Of a stretch of 34,072 nt of DNA, positions 8,550 through 16,360 are shown one piece after another. Location of the stretch: positions 1 to 34,072 of the forward strand of contig JAJTEK010000030.1 of assembly GCA_021299695.1 (NCBI GenBank). The letters are read 5' to 3'. The stretch's first letter is position 1, and every line of letters begins with the position of its first letter. The notes below the pieces were generated by a model that was given only the letters and a program-made list of their open reading frames with translations, searched no databases and was not told the origin of the DNA. The DNA comes from Pirellula sp. Its GTDB lineage: Bacteria > Planctomycetota > Planctomycetia > Pirellulales > Pirellulaceae. A program made the translations under genes and the position numbers.

Positions 8550-9848
8550 ATGAGCGACCGCGATTCGGACGCGATCGATGAGGAGCTGACGGCGTACCTT
8601 GATGGAGAGTTATCGGCCGAGGATTCTGCTGCGCTTGAAGGAAGGCTCGTAGGTCAGGAGTCGCTTCGCATGCGGCTGGCCGAACTTCGGAAGGCTTACG
8701 ATTTGCTCGACGAGTTGCCTGAGGTGTCCCACAGCAAGAGTTTCACGCAGACGACGATCGAGATGGTCGTGGCCGATGTGAAGCGTTCGGGGGTCACGGC
8801 GGCGATATCCCCCGAGAGCCTTGGGGGGCCGGTCTCGATTCGGAAGCGTTTTGAGCGATGGTTTTCGATGCCTTATGCGTGGGGCCTACTGGCTCTTGCC
8901 TTGGCGATCGGTGTTGGGCTTGGGGTGACCGCATCGCGACTTCAGGGGAGACGGGAGTTAGGACGTTTGGATTTGGCTTCGAACATGCCTGGGCTCTACG
9001 ATGCCGGGGAGATTGCGGTGATCGAGGAGCTGGCCAGGGATCGGGAGTTGATCGAGTACTTGCAGCAGCATTTTCGAGATGTTTTGATTCCGATGGTACC
9101 CAGGTCGTACGATGAGCGGCGGAGTTGGGTACGGAGTCTCAATTCGATCCAGATGGCCAAGTTGGACGGGGCACGCGAATTGGTGGGCAAGTATCCGCCC
9201 GAGGTGCGAGAGCGACTCGAGGCCGTCCAGGAGCAAATCGATTTGCAGTCCAACGCCGAGGATTTGAATTTGGCGGCCCGCATGGTCGGTGTGGTGCTCG
9301 ACACGATGCCCACGAGCAAGCGTCGTGTTTTGGAGGAGCTCAAGACGGCCCCGAGGATTCGGTTTATTCAAGAGCAGTTATCGTTTCGTGCAGCGATATT
9401 TTATGCAGCGGATCTTCAAGGGACCGATGCTGAGGTCCTCGACGAGTGGAGCAAGACCATGTTGCTCCCATCGATTATGGCCAACATGCCCTTTTTGCGA
9501 CGCGAGACGGACGTCAAATCCGCGTTGATGACCTTGAACTCTGCGCGGCCTGTCGAAGAGGGTTTTAGGCTCGACAATCAGGATGCGTTGATCAGCGATT
9601 TAGCCGGTCGGCTCTCTTCGTTTCCGAGGCGATTGCTCGAATCGATCGACCAGAGCGATCAGTTGCTTGTGATTTCGACATGGATGATTCCCGAGGGGGT
9701 CAACAGCACATCGCGGTTGTTGGAGATCTACGAGCGGCAGCGTCGAGAAACGCAGGATGAAATCGATTTGTTGGATCCCAAGGAGATTCGTAGGGTGTTA
9801 AGAGAACGCAGTCGCCGGCCTGGGAATACGAACCGTTCGAATCGTTAG
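8550..9848 (+). CDS. Membrane-anchored anti-sigma-factor-like protein
   Basis: The 432-residue protein opens with a segment like the sigma-binding part of anti-sigma factors (EELTAYLDGELSAEDSAALE, residues 11-30). The zinc-type HxxxCxxC motif is absent. One membrane span lies at about 108-130 (WGLLALALAIGVGLGV). The C-terminal 300 residues should be outside the membrane; they are helix-rich and charged and I recognise no domain in them. Position directly after an ECF sigma gene suggests it holds that sigma factor at the membrane until a signal arrives. GGGGAAGG lies about 18 bases before the ATG, which is rather far. The gene ends 13 bases before the ApbE-like gene, so the three may be one transcript. 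Confidence 0.7.
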   Translation: MSDRDSDAIDEELTAYLDGELSAEDSAALEGRLVGQESLRMRLAELRKAYDLLDELPEVSHSKSFTQTTIEMVVADVKRSGVTAAISPESLGGPVSIRKRFERWFSMPYAWGLLALALAIGVGLGVTASRLQGRRELGRLDLASNMPGLYDAGEIAVIEELARDRELIEYLQQHFRDVLIPMVPRSYDERRSWVRSLNSIQMAKLDGARELVGKYPPEVRERLEAVQEQIDLQSNAEDLNLAARMVGVVLDTMPTSKRRVLEELKTAPRIRFIQEQLSFRAAIFYAADLQGTDAEVLDEWSKTMLLPSIMANMPFLRRETDVKSALMTLNSARPVEEGFRLDNQDALISDLAGRLSSFPRRLLESIDQSDQLLVISTWMIPEGVNSTSRLLEIYERQRRETQDEIDLLDPKEIRRVLRERSRRPGNTNRSNR

Positions 9849-9861
9849 GCAAAGAGAATCG

Positions 9862-10875
9862 ATGCATCGTCGCGAACCGATATGGTTGGAGTTCACTCGC
9901 AGAGCCATGGCATGTCAATTCGACGTGTTGCTTCATCCCGAGCGTCCTGAGCATGGTCCGGAGGTCGCCGTCGAGGCATTGGAGTTGATCGAGTGGCTCG
10001 AGCGGCTCTTGAGCATCTACATTCCAACGAGCGATCTTAGCCGATTGAATGCCAGGGGACATGAGACTTGGGTTGATGTCTCGTTGCCGGCCTTGGAGAT
10101 GCTTGAGTTAGGGATGCAGATCCATCAGCAAACTGCGGGTTGTTTCGATATGACGGCGGCGAAGCTGTCGGAGGCGTGGGGTTTTTCCAGTCGTCGGGGG
10201 CGTCTACCCGGCGAGCAGGAGATTGCCGAATTGCTCTCGAGGGTTGGATCTGAGCAAATCGAAGTGGATCGCCAGGGGCGACGGGTGAGGTTTTCCGGGC
10301 CGGTGGCAGTTAATCCTGGTGGGATCGGCAAGGGGTATGCGATCGATCAGGCTGTTTCGATGTTGCGGAATCGGGGTGTCGAGGATTTTGCGATCCATGG
10401 CGGCAAGAGCAGCATCAGCGCTTATGGCAAGCAGTTGTTAGAAGGTTCCGAGTCGGGTTGGAAGATTGCGGTTCGTCATCCGGAGCAATCCGAGCGGATT
10501 CTAGGAACGTTGGTCCTGAGGGATAGGGCTTTGGGAACGAGTGGACCGGCCAACCAGTTCTTTTATTTTAAGGGTCAGCGGTACGGCCACATCATCGACC
10601 CGAGGACAGGCTGGCCTGCGAGGGGAGCGATGAGTATCACGGTACTGCATCCTTATGCGGCTTGGGCAGACGCTTTGGCGACGGGATTGTATGTCATGGG
10701 AGTTCAGGGGGCCTTGGAGTTTTGTGCCGCTCGACCTGAGGTCGGTTTTCTGGCGATCTTGCCTGGGGCTAGGGATGGAGAGGTTGAGATTCTCACGAGC
10801 AATCTCGAAGAGGGGACTTGGATTCCTAGTTTGGGAACTAGGCCGGGCGATCCGGGGGGTGTTGAATCAGTGTAA
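9862..10875 (+). CDS. apbE: ApbE-like FAD:protein FMN transferase
   Basis: At 337 residues the protein has normal ApbE length. ApbE enzymes use FAD and magnesium to attach FMN covalently to a Thr or Ser of target flavoproteins such as RnfG, NqrC or fumarate-reductase-like proteins. Conserved segments are NPGGIGKGYAID (151-162), DFAIHGGKSSISAYG (175-189), YGHIIDPRTGWPA (241-253) and ADALATGLYVMG (269-280), the last carrying the metal-binding Asp and Thr. There is no lipobox or signal peptide, unlike many ApbE proteins, so this copy may act in the cytoplasm or be exported another way. No obvious flavoprotein target lies in the window. The stop codon falls inside the left half of a large palindromic element. 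Confidence 0.9.
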   Translation: MHRREPIWLEFTRRAMACQFDVLLHPERPEHGPEVAVEALELIEWLERLLSIYIPTSDLSRLNARGHETWVDVSLPALEMLELGMQIHQQTAGCFDMTAAKLSEAWGFSSRRGRLPGEQEIAELLSRVGSEQIEVDRQGRRVRFSGPVAVNPGGIGKGYAIDQAVSMLRNRGVEDFAIHGGKSSISAYGKQLLEGSESGWKIAVRHPEQSERILGTLVLRDRALGTSGPANQFFYFKGQRYGHIIDPRTGWPARGAMSITVLHPYAAWADALATGLYVMGVQGALEFCAARPEVGFLAILPGARDGEVEILTSNLEEGTWIPSLGTRPGDPGGVESV

Positions 10876-10971
10876 GCGGAAGTGCGCAAGCACTCCGGTG
10901 AGTGGTGGAATATCCTCGATATCGCAATGTTTTTCACCGGACGGCTTGCGCCGTTCCGCTTTTAATTCAAC
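10861..10971. repeat. 111-bp imperfect palindromic element at the apbE 3' end
   Basis: The outer arms GTTGAAT (10861-10867) and ATTCAAC (10965-10971) are perfect complements. Inside them, 10874-10901 and 10934-10961 are 28-base inverted repeats matching at 24 positions. Each arm also contains its own hairpin, GTGC-GCAA-GCAC on the left and CGGC-TTGC-GCCG on the right. All four mismatches fall in these small stems and are compensated within each arm. The centre holds ATATC-CTC-GATAT. The element covers the end of apbE and lies between convergent genes. It could act as a two-way terminator or be a REP-like mobile repeat. Confidence 0.75.
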
Positions 10972-10995
10972 GCCATTCGGGCCTGATTCGGGGGT

Positions 10996-12054
10996 TTATC
11001 CGGGGAGTCTGCCGCTTTCGAGGGAGTTTCGGATGGAGTGTTTTTCCTGTTGGTAGAAGCTTCGCAGCAGATCGGTGGAGATTTGAAGTTCTTGGCGAGC
11101 GTCTGCAAGGGACCGGCCACCGAGATTTTCGATTGGGATCAGAGCGATGTCGGGGATTCCCATCGATTTGCCGGCTTGGACTCCTAGGTCGAAGACTTGG
11201 AGTTTGGGGCCAGAGATACGGAAGGGTTCGGGGTACCAATGGGCCAGAGCCTGTCGCATTAGGATTCCATCGTCATCGCGGTATTTCGAAGCATTGCCCA
11301 TGGTAAACCCGATCACGAACGCTTCGTCTTGGTCGAGCAGTCCGCGTCCCAGTAGGATGTGAAGGACATCATGGCGTCCTAGGGTCACAGCGCCCGGGAG
11401 TGCCGTGGGACTCGATGGATTTTCCAAGCGTCGTACGACTTCTGGGATATCTGCGTCCATTGCGCCCGGGAGAGCCGCGAGCCAGTCGCAGATTTTGCGA
11501 TCGCTATGGGACAGACCCGGGAACCAGTGTCCCCAGTAGCGGGTTTGGATGTTGGAGTCGACTTTTTCACCGGCGAGTGTTAGGAAAAGCGAATCGGGAT
11601 CGGCTAGCTGTGCTGCTTGGGAGAGAAACCCATCGCGACCGAGTAGACGAGAGTCTGCTAGGCATGCTTGGGTTTCCTGCTTGATGATTTCCAAAAGGAG
11701 ATGGCCGAAGGCTTTTCGGGTTTGGTTTCCGGTTTGGTTTCTGGGGTTCTCGGCGATGGGGTGGAGGGACTCGAAGCGTTCGAGGGTTTGAGCGACCAGG
11801 GTGGAGTGTTCCCAGAAGGGTGTTTTGCCGGGCGTTTCGGCGTTGAGCGATCGTGTACGAAGGGCAGTGACTTCGAGATGGTCTTGGGAATCCCCGACGA
11901 GTTCAAAGCAGATTTGTCGGTCCCAAAGCAGGCACCAGTGTGCCGAGAGCAGCACGGCGTGGGGATCGAGATTGGCGGTCGCCGAGAGTTGGTTGAGTTG
12001 GTCGGTCCAGAAGACCGCATGGGATTCTGAACGCCAGGGCCGGGTCGATAGCAT
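10996..12054 (-). CDS. Coq4-signature (HDxxH-x11-E) protein, 352 residues
   Basis: The C-terminal half carries the Coq4 zinc-ligand signature exactly: His228-Asp229-x-x-His232, eleven residues, Glu244 (GRHDVLHILLGRG, then DQDEAFVIGF). The end also fits Coq4: a GVQAGKSMG segment, then IENLGGRSLADARQEL, like the closing helix of that family. Coq4 proteins act in ubiquinone synthesis, where the yeast and human proteins are linked to assembly of the pathway complex and to C1 modification of the ring. This protein is longer than usual (352 against about 220-270), with an N-terminal extension I do not recognise. There is no signal peptide. Neighbours give no quinone pathway, and planctomycetes are generally held to use menaquinone, so the substrate may differ. 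The call rests on motifs read by eye. Confidence 0.6.
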   Translation of the reverse strand: MLSTRPWRSESHAVFWTDQLNQLSATANLDPHAVLLSAHWCLLWDRQICFELVGDSQDHLEVTALRTRSLNAETPGKTPFWEHSTLVAQTLERFESLHPIAENPRNQTGNQTRKAFGHLLLEIIKQETQACLADSRLLGRDGFLSQAAQLADPDSLFLTLAGEKVDSNIQTRYWGHWFPGLSHSDRKICDWLAALPGAMDADIPEVVRRLENPSSPTALPGAVTLGRHDVLHILLGRGLLDQDEAFVIGFTMGNASKYRDDDGILMRQALAHWYPEPFRISGPKLQVFDLGVQAGKSMGIPDIALIPIENLGGRSLADARQELQISTDLLRSFYQQEKHSIRNSLESGRLPG

Positions 12055-12159
12055 CGGTAAGATCCTTTTAGGAAATTTTACGATGCGGTTGGGTGTGGGC
12101 CAAGGATGGGAGGTGAATTATTGGCCTAGGGGATTTCCTCGGAGATTGAGTCTGTGGGG

Positions 12160-12894
12160 TTATCGCAGAAGGAGCATCGACTCGAGGGTTTCGGCCAGAG
12201 AGAGTTCGGGCTCGGGGACATCTTGACCGGCAAGGTACTGTCGCCAGGCATCGATATCTCCACCGTAACGTTTGCCGGTCAGTTCCCCGAGCGCTTGGGA
12301 GGCTTGGAATCGCATAGCGATATTCCGATCCTCGAGTTTGGCTCCGAGGAAAGGTTTGACCGCATCGGAGTTGTGGCTTCCCAGGGCGCGCGTCGCGGAG
12401 AGTTTGACGTTGTTGCTCGGATCGGAGGAGGCCATGGCCATGAGCGTATTGGTTGAGGATTCGGCTTGGGAATTTCGAAGGGTCGAAACGAGGGCCATGC
12501 GCACTTTTTCGTTCTTGTCGTTGGCAAGTCGGGTCAGGATTTCGAGGGCTTGGGGGTTTTGTTTGACAGGATCGAGAGTCAGGACCGTTTCGCGTCGGAT
12601 TTCGGGGCTTGTTTCGCTTTTGAGCATTTGGCCGAGTTTGGAGATCCAATCGTTTTGTTCCTGCGGTTCCATCGAGGCGAATTGGGTGCGTAGAAGGCGA
12701 AGCTCTTCGATGCGTTCGGAGAAGACAACGACTTTCTCGCGGTCTTGTTTCCATTGGTTTTGGATGTAGGGGTTGAGTTTTTTGAGTTGGAAGAATGGGC
12801 CATCGATGCAGCCTTGCGAGAGGAGTGCAAGGACGAGGAATCCCGAAAGGGCTCCTTGGGGTGCAAGCCGAGGCTGGTAGGGCAACATACTCAC
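12160..12894 (-). CDS. HEAT-repeat protein with an N-terminal export signal
   Basis: The 244-residue protein begins with a hydrophobic segment (about residues 14-29) ending in LLSQGC, which resembles a lipobox but with a poor -2 residue. It may therefore be a lipoprotein or simply be secreted. From about residue 85 it is made of helical HEAT-like repeats, for example DKNEKVRMALVSTLRN, then SDPSNNVKLSATRALGSHN and DRNIAMRFQASQALGELTGK. The segment RYGGDIDAWRQYL after the repeats is a frequent planctomycete HEAT-protein ending. Such proteins serve as protein-binding scaffolds; no catalytic site is visible. The Coq4-signature gene starts 105 bases after its stop on the same strand, so they may share a transcript. 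A second ATG two codons in is also possible. Confidence 0.8.
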   Translation of the reverse strand: MSMLPYQPRLAPQGALSGFLVLALLSQGCIDGPFFQLKKLNPYIQNQWKQDREKVVVFSERIEELRLLRTQFASMEPQEQNDWISKLGQMLKSETSPEIRRETVLTLDPVKQNPQALEILTRLANDKNEKVRMALVSTLRNSQAESSTNTLMAMASSDPSNNVKLSATRALGSHNSDAVKPFLGAKLEDRNIAMRFQASQALGELTGKRYGGDIDAWRQYLAGQDVPEPELSLAETLESMLLLR

Positions 12895-13239
12895 CTAGGG
12901 AATCGAATGAAAATGGGGCACGATTGGGGAAGGCTAGGAGAGAGTCATAGCAAAACCCTCGGGTCGGACTCCAGACCAGAAGGGGACAGGATCGCTTGAG
13001 CAGTAAAACTTATGCTTTTTTTCCGGGGGGGAAAAAGGGGATAGGTTTTGGTTTCGGAGTGAAGATTTGCGGGTTGTATCGCCGAAAAGAGCCATAACGA
13101 TCGTCTGGATTGTCCGGTCGGCAGGGTTGATCCCGTTTGGGAATACCTTGACGGCTACGGAATAGCGACCTAGACTTTTCGGCATTAAAGTCTAACTAGT
13201 AAAAGACTTAGGGTGCCTTGAAGCGCGGGGAATTCTGTT
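12895..13239. other. Divergent intergenic region before the HU-family gene
   Basis: This 345-base gap lies between the divergent HEAT and HU genes. I see no coding frame worth keeping. It holds a purine-rich run near 13023-13040, a sigma70-like promoter and a perfect inverted repeat (13148-13194, listed separately). Nothing else is recognisable. Confidence 0.6.
13148..13194 (+). promoter_or_regulatory. Promoter with an overlapping 8-bp inverted repeat upstream of the HU gene
   Basis: TTGACG (13148-13153) and TAGACT (13171-13176) are 17 bases apart, a good sigma70-type match. TAGACTTT (13171-13178) and AAAGTCTA (13187-13194) form a perfect inverted repeat with an 8-base centre that covers the -10 element and the likely transcription start. 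A protein bound there would block initiation, so the repeat is a candidate operator. HU autoregulation is a possible but unproven reading. Confidence 0.45.
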
Positions 13240-13647
13240 GTGACAAAGAAAGAGATCGTGAAAACGATTTCCGACGAGACGGGACTCAATCAGCAGCAGA
13301 TCAAGCAGGTCGTCCAGAAGACGTTCGACTCGATTGTTCAGACGTTGGTGGAAGAGGGCCGGATCGAGTTGCGGAATTTTGGGGTTTTCCAGGTGCGTCC
13401 GAGGGCGGCCAGGAAGGCTCGAAATCCGCGGACGGGTAGGCAGGTAGAAGTCCCCGAAAAGTTCGTGGTGAGCTTCAAGCCTGGGAAGGTCATGGAGGAG
13501 CGGGTCAATGCCATAGGCACCACACCGCTTGCCCAAGCCATTCGCGACGCGGTAGCATCTGGGCAACTGGAGGTTGTGTCGGAGGATGAGGAGGGGTCTA
13601 TGGTCGACGAGAGCCTGGGGGAATCGGAGGCAGGAACACAAGGATAG
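13240..13647 (+). CDS. HU/IHF-family DNA-binding protein with an acidic C-terminal tail
   Basis: Residues 1-90 are a standard HU-family domain: [16 protein letters not shown] at the start, [12 protein letters not shown] at 41-52 and RNPRTG at 61-66, whose Pro63 is the residue that wedges between bases and bends [15 protein letters not shown] closes the fold. About 45 further residues follow. The last 25 are acidic ([20 protein letters not shown]), which is longer and more acidic than normal HU. The tail might modulate DNA binding or contact partners. The start is GTG at 13240, with a GCGGGG stretch about 10 bases upstream. The small lipoprotein gene follows after 22 bases. A promoter with an inverted repeat lies at 13148-13194. 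Confidence 0.9.
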   Translation: MTKKEIVKTISDETGLNQQQIKQVVQKTFDSIVQTLVEEGRIELRNFGVFQVRPRAARKARNPRTGRQVEVPEKFVVSFKPGKVMEERVNAIGTTPLAQAIRDAVASGQLEVVSEDEEGSMVDESLGESEAGTQG

Positions 13648-13669
13648 CTTGTTCACGGAGTGAGAACCG

Positions 13670-13891
13670 ATGCGACGTCGAATACTAATGTGCTTGTTGT
13701 TGACGATGGCGACCGTACCGATGGTCGGATGTGCCATACCGATTTACTCCGCACTGCCTGGCCGACGGGCTGAGCAGTTGATTTTCACTTCGGAAAACCT
13801 CAGGGCGATGGTTCAGGAGTGGGAACGTTTTTGGTTTCTAGATCAGCCTGACCACATGAGTCCTTACAGGACCCATGGCGGGGTGATTTAG
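13670..13891 (+). CDS. Small planctomycete lipoprotein, 73 residues
   Basis: The start MRRRILMCLLLTMATVPMVG is a lipoprotein signal followed by Cys21 (lipobox MVGC), so the mature protein should be a membrane-anchored peptide of about 53 residues. It contains WERFWFLDQPDHMSPYRTHG near the end, an aromatic and charged tail of the kind conserved in short planctomycete proteins. No enzyme motif is present and the function is unknown. The ATG has GGAGTG about 9 bases upstream. It lies 22 bases after the HU-family gene and is probably transcribed with it. Confidence 0.8.
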   Translation: MRRRILMCLLLTMATVPMVGCAIPIYSALPGRRAEQLIFTSENLRAMVQEWERFWFLDQPDHMSPYRTHGGVI

Positions 13892-14026
13892 ATCCATCGC
13901 CAGTCGGTTACTTGATTCCTTGGTGGATCTGGCCGGTTTGAGCGAATTACGATACCCTATCGGGACGTCGGTGCATCGGACAATACGTTGCACTTGTCGG
14001 CGGAGAGATAGATCTTCGGCGGGTCG

Positions 14027-14902
14027 ATGCCGTTGAGTGATTGGGGTATTGTGATTCGAATGGAAACTAGAATTTCACTACGGGGGAATCTCCCCTCGAA
14101 CTTGCGGGCGAACCGACGCGCGCGGCCTTGGGGTGTGACGCTCGTGGAGTTGTTGGTCGTTGTGTCGATCATGGGCATTTTGGCTGCGCTTCTGTTGCCT
14201 GCGGTGCAAAGTGCCCGCGAGATGGCTCGTCAGGCACAATGCCAGAACAATCTTCGTCAGGTAGGTTTAGCGCTTCACAACTACCATTCGGTTCTCCGGA
14301 CATTGCCCCCTGGGTGCATGCAGTGGCGTCCATTCAATGGGCCGAGTTTTCTTAAGAACTATGCGTGGTCGGCGCTTATTTTGCCTTATATGGAAGCGCA
14401 GAACGTCCATTCGTTGGTCGATTTCGACCATCCTTTCGACCATCCGATCAATGCGGTGGCTCGCAAGACCAACGTAACAACCTATGTCTGTCCGAGCGTT
14501 CCGACGGTCGAGGGGAAATCGGGCAAGACCGATTATGGTGGGCTTTACGGACAGCGGATTACCACGCGTATCAACACCGACAACGGTGTATTTGTTTACA
14601 ACCAGCCGTTCAAATTTCGGGACATACGCGATGGTCTGACGTTTACCGCGGCGGTAGCCGAGGACACGGGTGGTCCGGATGGCGAGTGGATCAACGGAAG
14701 CAACATCTTCGAGCAGTCCGGTGGGATCAACGATCCGAGGGCTTGGGCTATGGACAACGAGATCCGATCGCACCACCGCAACGGCGCGATGGTATTGTTT
14801 TCTTGCGGCCGAACGCTCTTTGTGTCGAATCATTGCAAGCCTCGGGTCTTGGCAGCGATGATCACAAGAAACGGCCAGGAGGACTGGACGCTTGAGGATT
14901 AA
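14027..14902 (+). CDS. DUF1559-family prepilin-like protein
   Basis: The protein has a type IV prepilin N-terminus: a basic leader, then [20 protein letters not shown] (residues 36-55), with cleavage expected after Gly36 and the conserved Glu at +5 of the mature protein. [15 protein letters not shown] follows at 74-88, the hallmark of the DUF1559 family, which is hugely expanded in planctomycetes. These proteins are thought to form pilin-like or secretion-related filaments at the envelope. The C-terminus here lacks the usual H-x9-DG box but has [19 protein letters not shown] in its place. At 291 residues it is shorter than many relatives. The start is either 14027 or the ATG at 14060 (codon 12). 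It stands alone, with no pilus-assembly genes near. Confidence 0.85.
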   Translation: MPLSDWGIVIRMETRISLRGNLPSNLRANRRARPWGVTLVELLVVVSIMGILAALLLPAVQSAREMARQAQCQNNLRQVGLALHNYHSVLRTLPPGCMQWRPFNGPSFLKNYAWSALILPYMEAQNVHSLVDFDHPFDHPINAVARKTNVTTYVCPSVPTVEGKSGKTDYGGLYGQRITTRINTDNGVFVYNQPFKFRDIRDGLTFTAAVAEDTGGPDGEWINGSNIFEQSGGINDPRAWAMDNEIRSHHRNGAMVLFSCGRTLFVSNHCKPRVLAAMITRNGQEDWTLED

Positions 14903-14924
14903 ACGAAGCGTGTCGGGCTTCTCA

Positions 14925-15887
14925 TCAGGTCGGCTCTTGCGAGTCGGTCGGAGCGTTTGGCTCGTTTGGAAGATCCGATGAAGATTCCTTGGCGTTGAGC
15001 CAGTTCGACCCGGCCAATTCGATCGAATTGCAGCGGCCGCAAGCGTTTTGAACGCAGTCGTTGAGCACGCGTTGGATCCATTGGTCGGCGATTTGGCGAT
15101 CCGATCGTCCGTCTTGGAGTTCGAGCTGTTCGAGCCCCCAATAGTCAGGGTTACCCAGGAAGACCTTGACCGAAGTGGGCATAAAAAGAGGGCTAACGAC
15201 CGACTTTCCCATCCGAGCGCCTTGGATCCAGATCGGTATCAAAGGTACGCGTCCGCGCAAGGCCACGAGTGCCGCTCCGGGGCGGACCGATATCCAATCG
15301 TGATCCGTACGATTGATGCGTCCTTCGGGAAACAGCCCCACAAAGCGGCCCTGTTTGGTCAGCTCGATGGCGCGTTTGGTCGACGCGGTGTCGATCCCTC
15401 CCCGATTGGTCGGGATGCATTGGAAGGATCGAAGCAATTGCCCTACCAAAGGGACTTTAAAGTACTCCCCGGCGACCATCCAATGGACCCGATCGCCAGC
15501 GGCCAGTTGGATAAAGCATGGGTCGACCGAAGAGCGGTGGTTGGCCACGAGTACAGCGCCACGATGCTTGCAGGTCCCGAAGTAGGGGTTTGTGTTTGCT
15601 GAGTTTGGCTCGAGCAAGTCGGAGGTATCGGCGATCAGGCATGGCGAGGGATTCCATTTCCCGGTCACTGGATCTTGTCGGAAGATTTCGGCTTTCCAGA
15701 GATAGCGGGCCATCAGGTAGATCGGCCCGTAGAGAATGCGTTCCCAGGGGGAGTACTTTCCGGGGCGGAGCAGCAGCCAGATCAGGAGCAATCCGATGGC
15801 GCCCAGGATTAATAGTAGTACGTTTAATGCCGTTGTGGCCATAATCAGGCTTTCGACCCGATGTGGCTTAAGTCCATATCGGATCAT
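14925..15887 (-). CDS. 1-acyl-sn-glycerol-3-phosphate acyltransferase-like (PlsC) protein
   Basis: This is a PlsC/LPLAT-type acyltransferase, a family that moves acyl chains onto lysophosphatidic acid in phospholipid synthesis. The catalytic HX4D motif is NHRSSVDP (His117, Asp122), and the substrate-binding FPEGRIN box is at 186-192, followed by RPGAALVAL. A membrane span is at about residues 19-41, so the enzyme sits on the inner side of the cytoplasmic membrane. The last 40 residues are polar and probably disordered. The start could be 15887 or the ATG at 15842 (codon 16, directly before the membrane span). It converges with the DUF1559 gene (22 bases apart) and diverges from rsmH. The exact acyl acceptor is not settled by sequence. 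Confidence 0.85.
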   Translation of the reverse strand: MIRYGLKPHRVESLIMATTALNVLLLILGAIGLLLIWLLLRPGKYSPWERILYGPIYLMARYLWKAEIFRQDPVTGKWNPSPCLIADTSDLLEPNSANTNPYFGTCKHRGAVLVANHRSSVDPCFIQLAAGDRVHWMVAGEYFKVPLVGQLLRSFQCIPTNRGGIDTASTKRAIELTKQGRFVGLFPEGRINRTDHDWISVRPGAALVALRGRVPLIPIWIQGARMGKSVVSPLFMPTSVKVFLGNPDYWGLEQLELQDGRSDRQIADQWIQRVLNDCVQNACGRCNSIELAGSNWLNAKESSSDLPNEPNAPTDSQEPT

Positions 15888-16360
15888 TGGTTAGGGAGTC
15901 TAGATTCCGACATCCGAATAGGGCGAGGGTCGATTTATCAATAAAAATGCTAGCAAATCACTCAGGTTTTTGGGGGTTGCCGGGAGAGAATTCGGAAAAA
16001 ATAGGTAGTCAATCTGCCCTCCTTTCGGTTATTGTAGAGGGACATACTACCGCTCGAACCCCAGCCGGTCGGGAGGTGGGATGCTTGGACCATCGAAGCG
16101 ATGTGAGAGGCTTTTTTTGGGTAGCAACTGAGTCTCGCGGCCACGGGCTCAGAGCGTCAACTTCCTGAGCAGAGGGGGTTGCCCGAGAAGTGCTCATCAC
16201 GCACGCTCGAAGAGGATCGAACTTCATCGGTTCGGTTTACCAGCACGGCGCGTTGAATGGAATATCAGAGTGCATGCTGCGATGGAGGAAACGGTGGAAT
16301 TGATGCCACCGGGACCTTGAAACCCAGTGCATCTTCCCCGACCGGCCTTTTTTTTCTTTT
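15888..16360. other. 473-base divergent intergenic region with nested complementary segments
   Basis: No credible gene lies between the acyltransferase and rsmH. Three nested complementary pairs occur: GGGGTT (15973-15978) with AACCCC (16057-16062), GGTAGT (16004-16009) with ACTACC (16046-16051), and CCCTC (16017-16021) with GAGGG (16037-16041). Together they could fold as one 90-base hairpin with internal loops. A smaller GCTCAG/CTGAGC pair lies near 16149-16172. It matches no RNA family I know (not tmRNA, RNase P or SRP RNA). It could be an unrecognised small RNA or leader. Confidence 0.35.
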
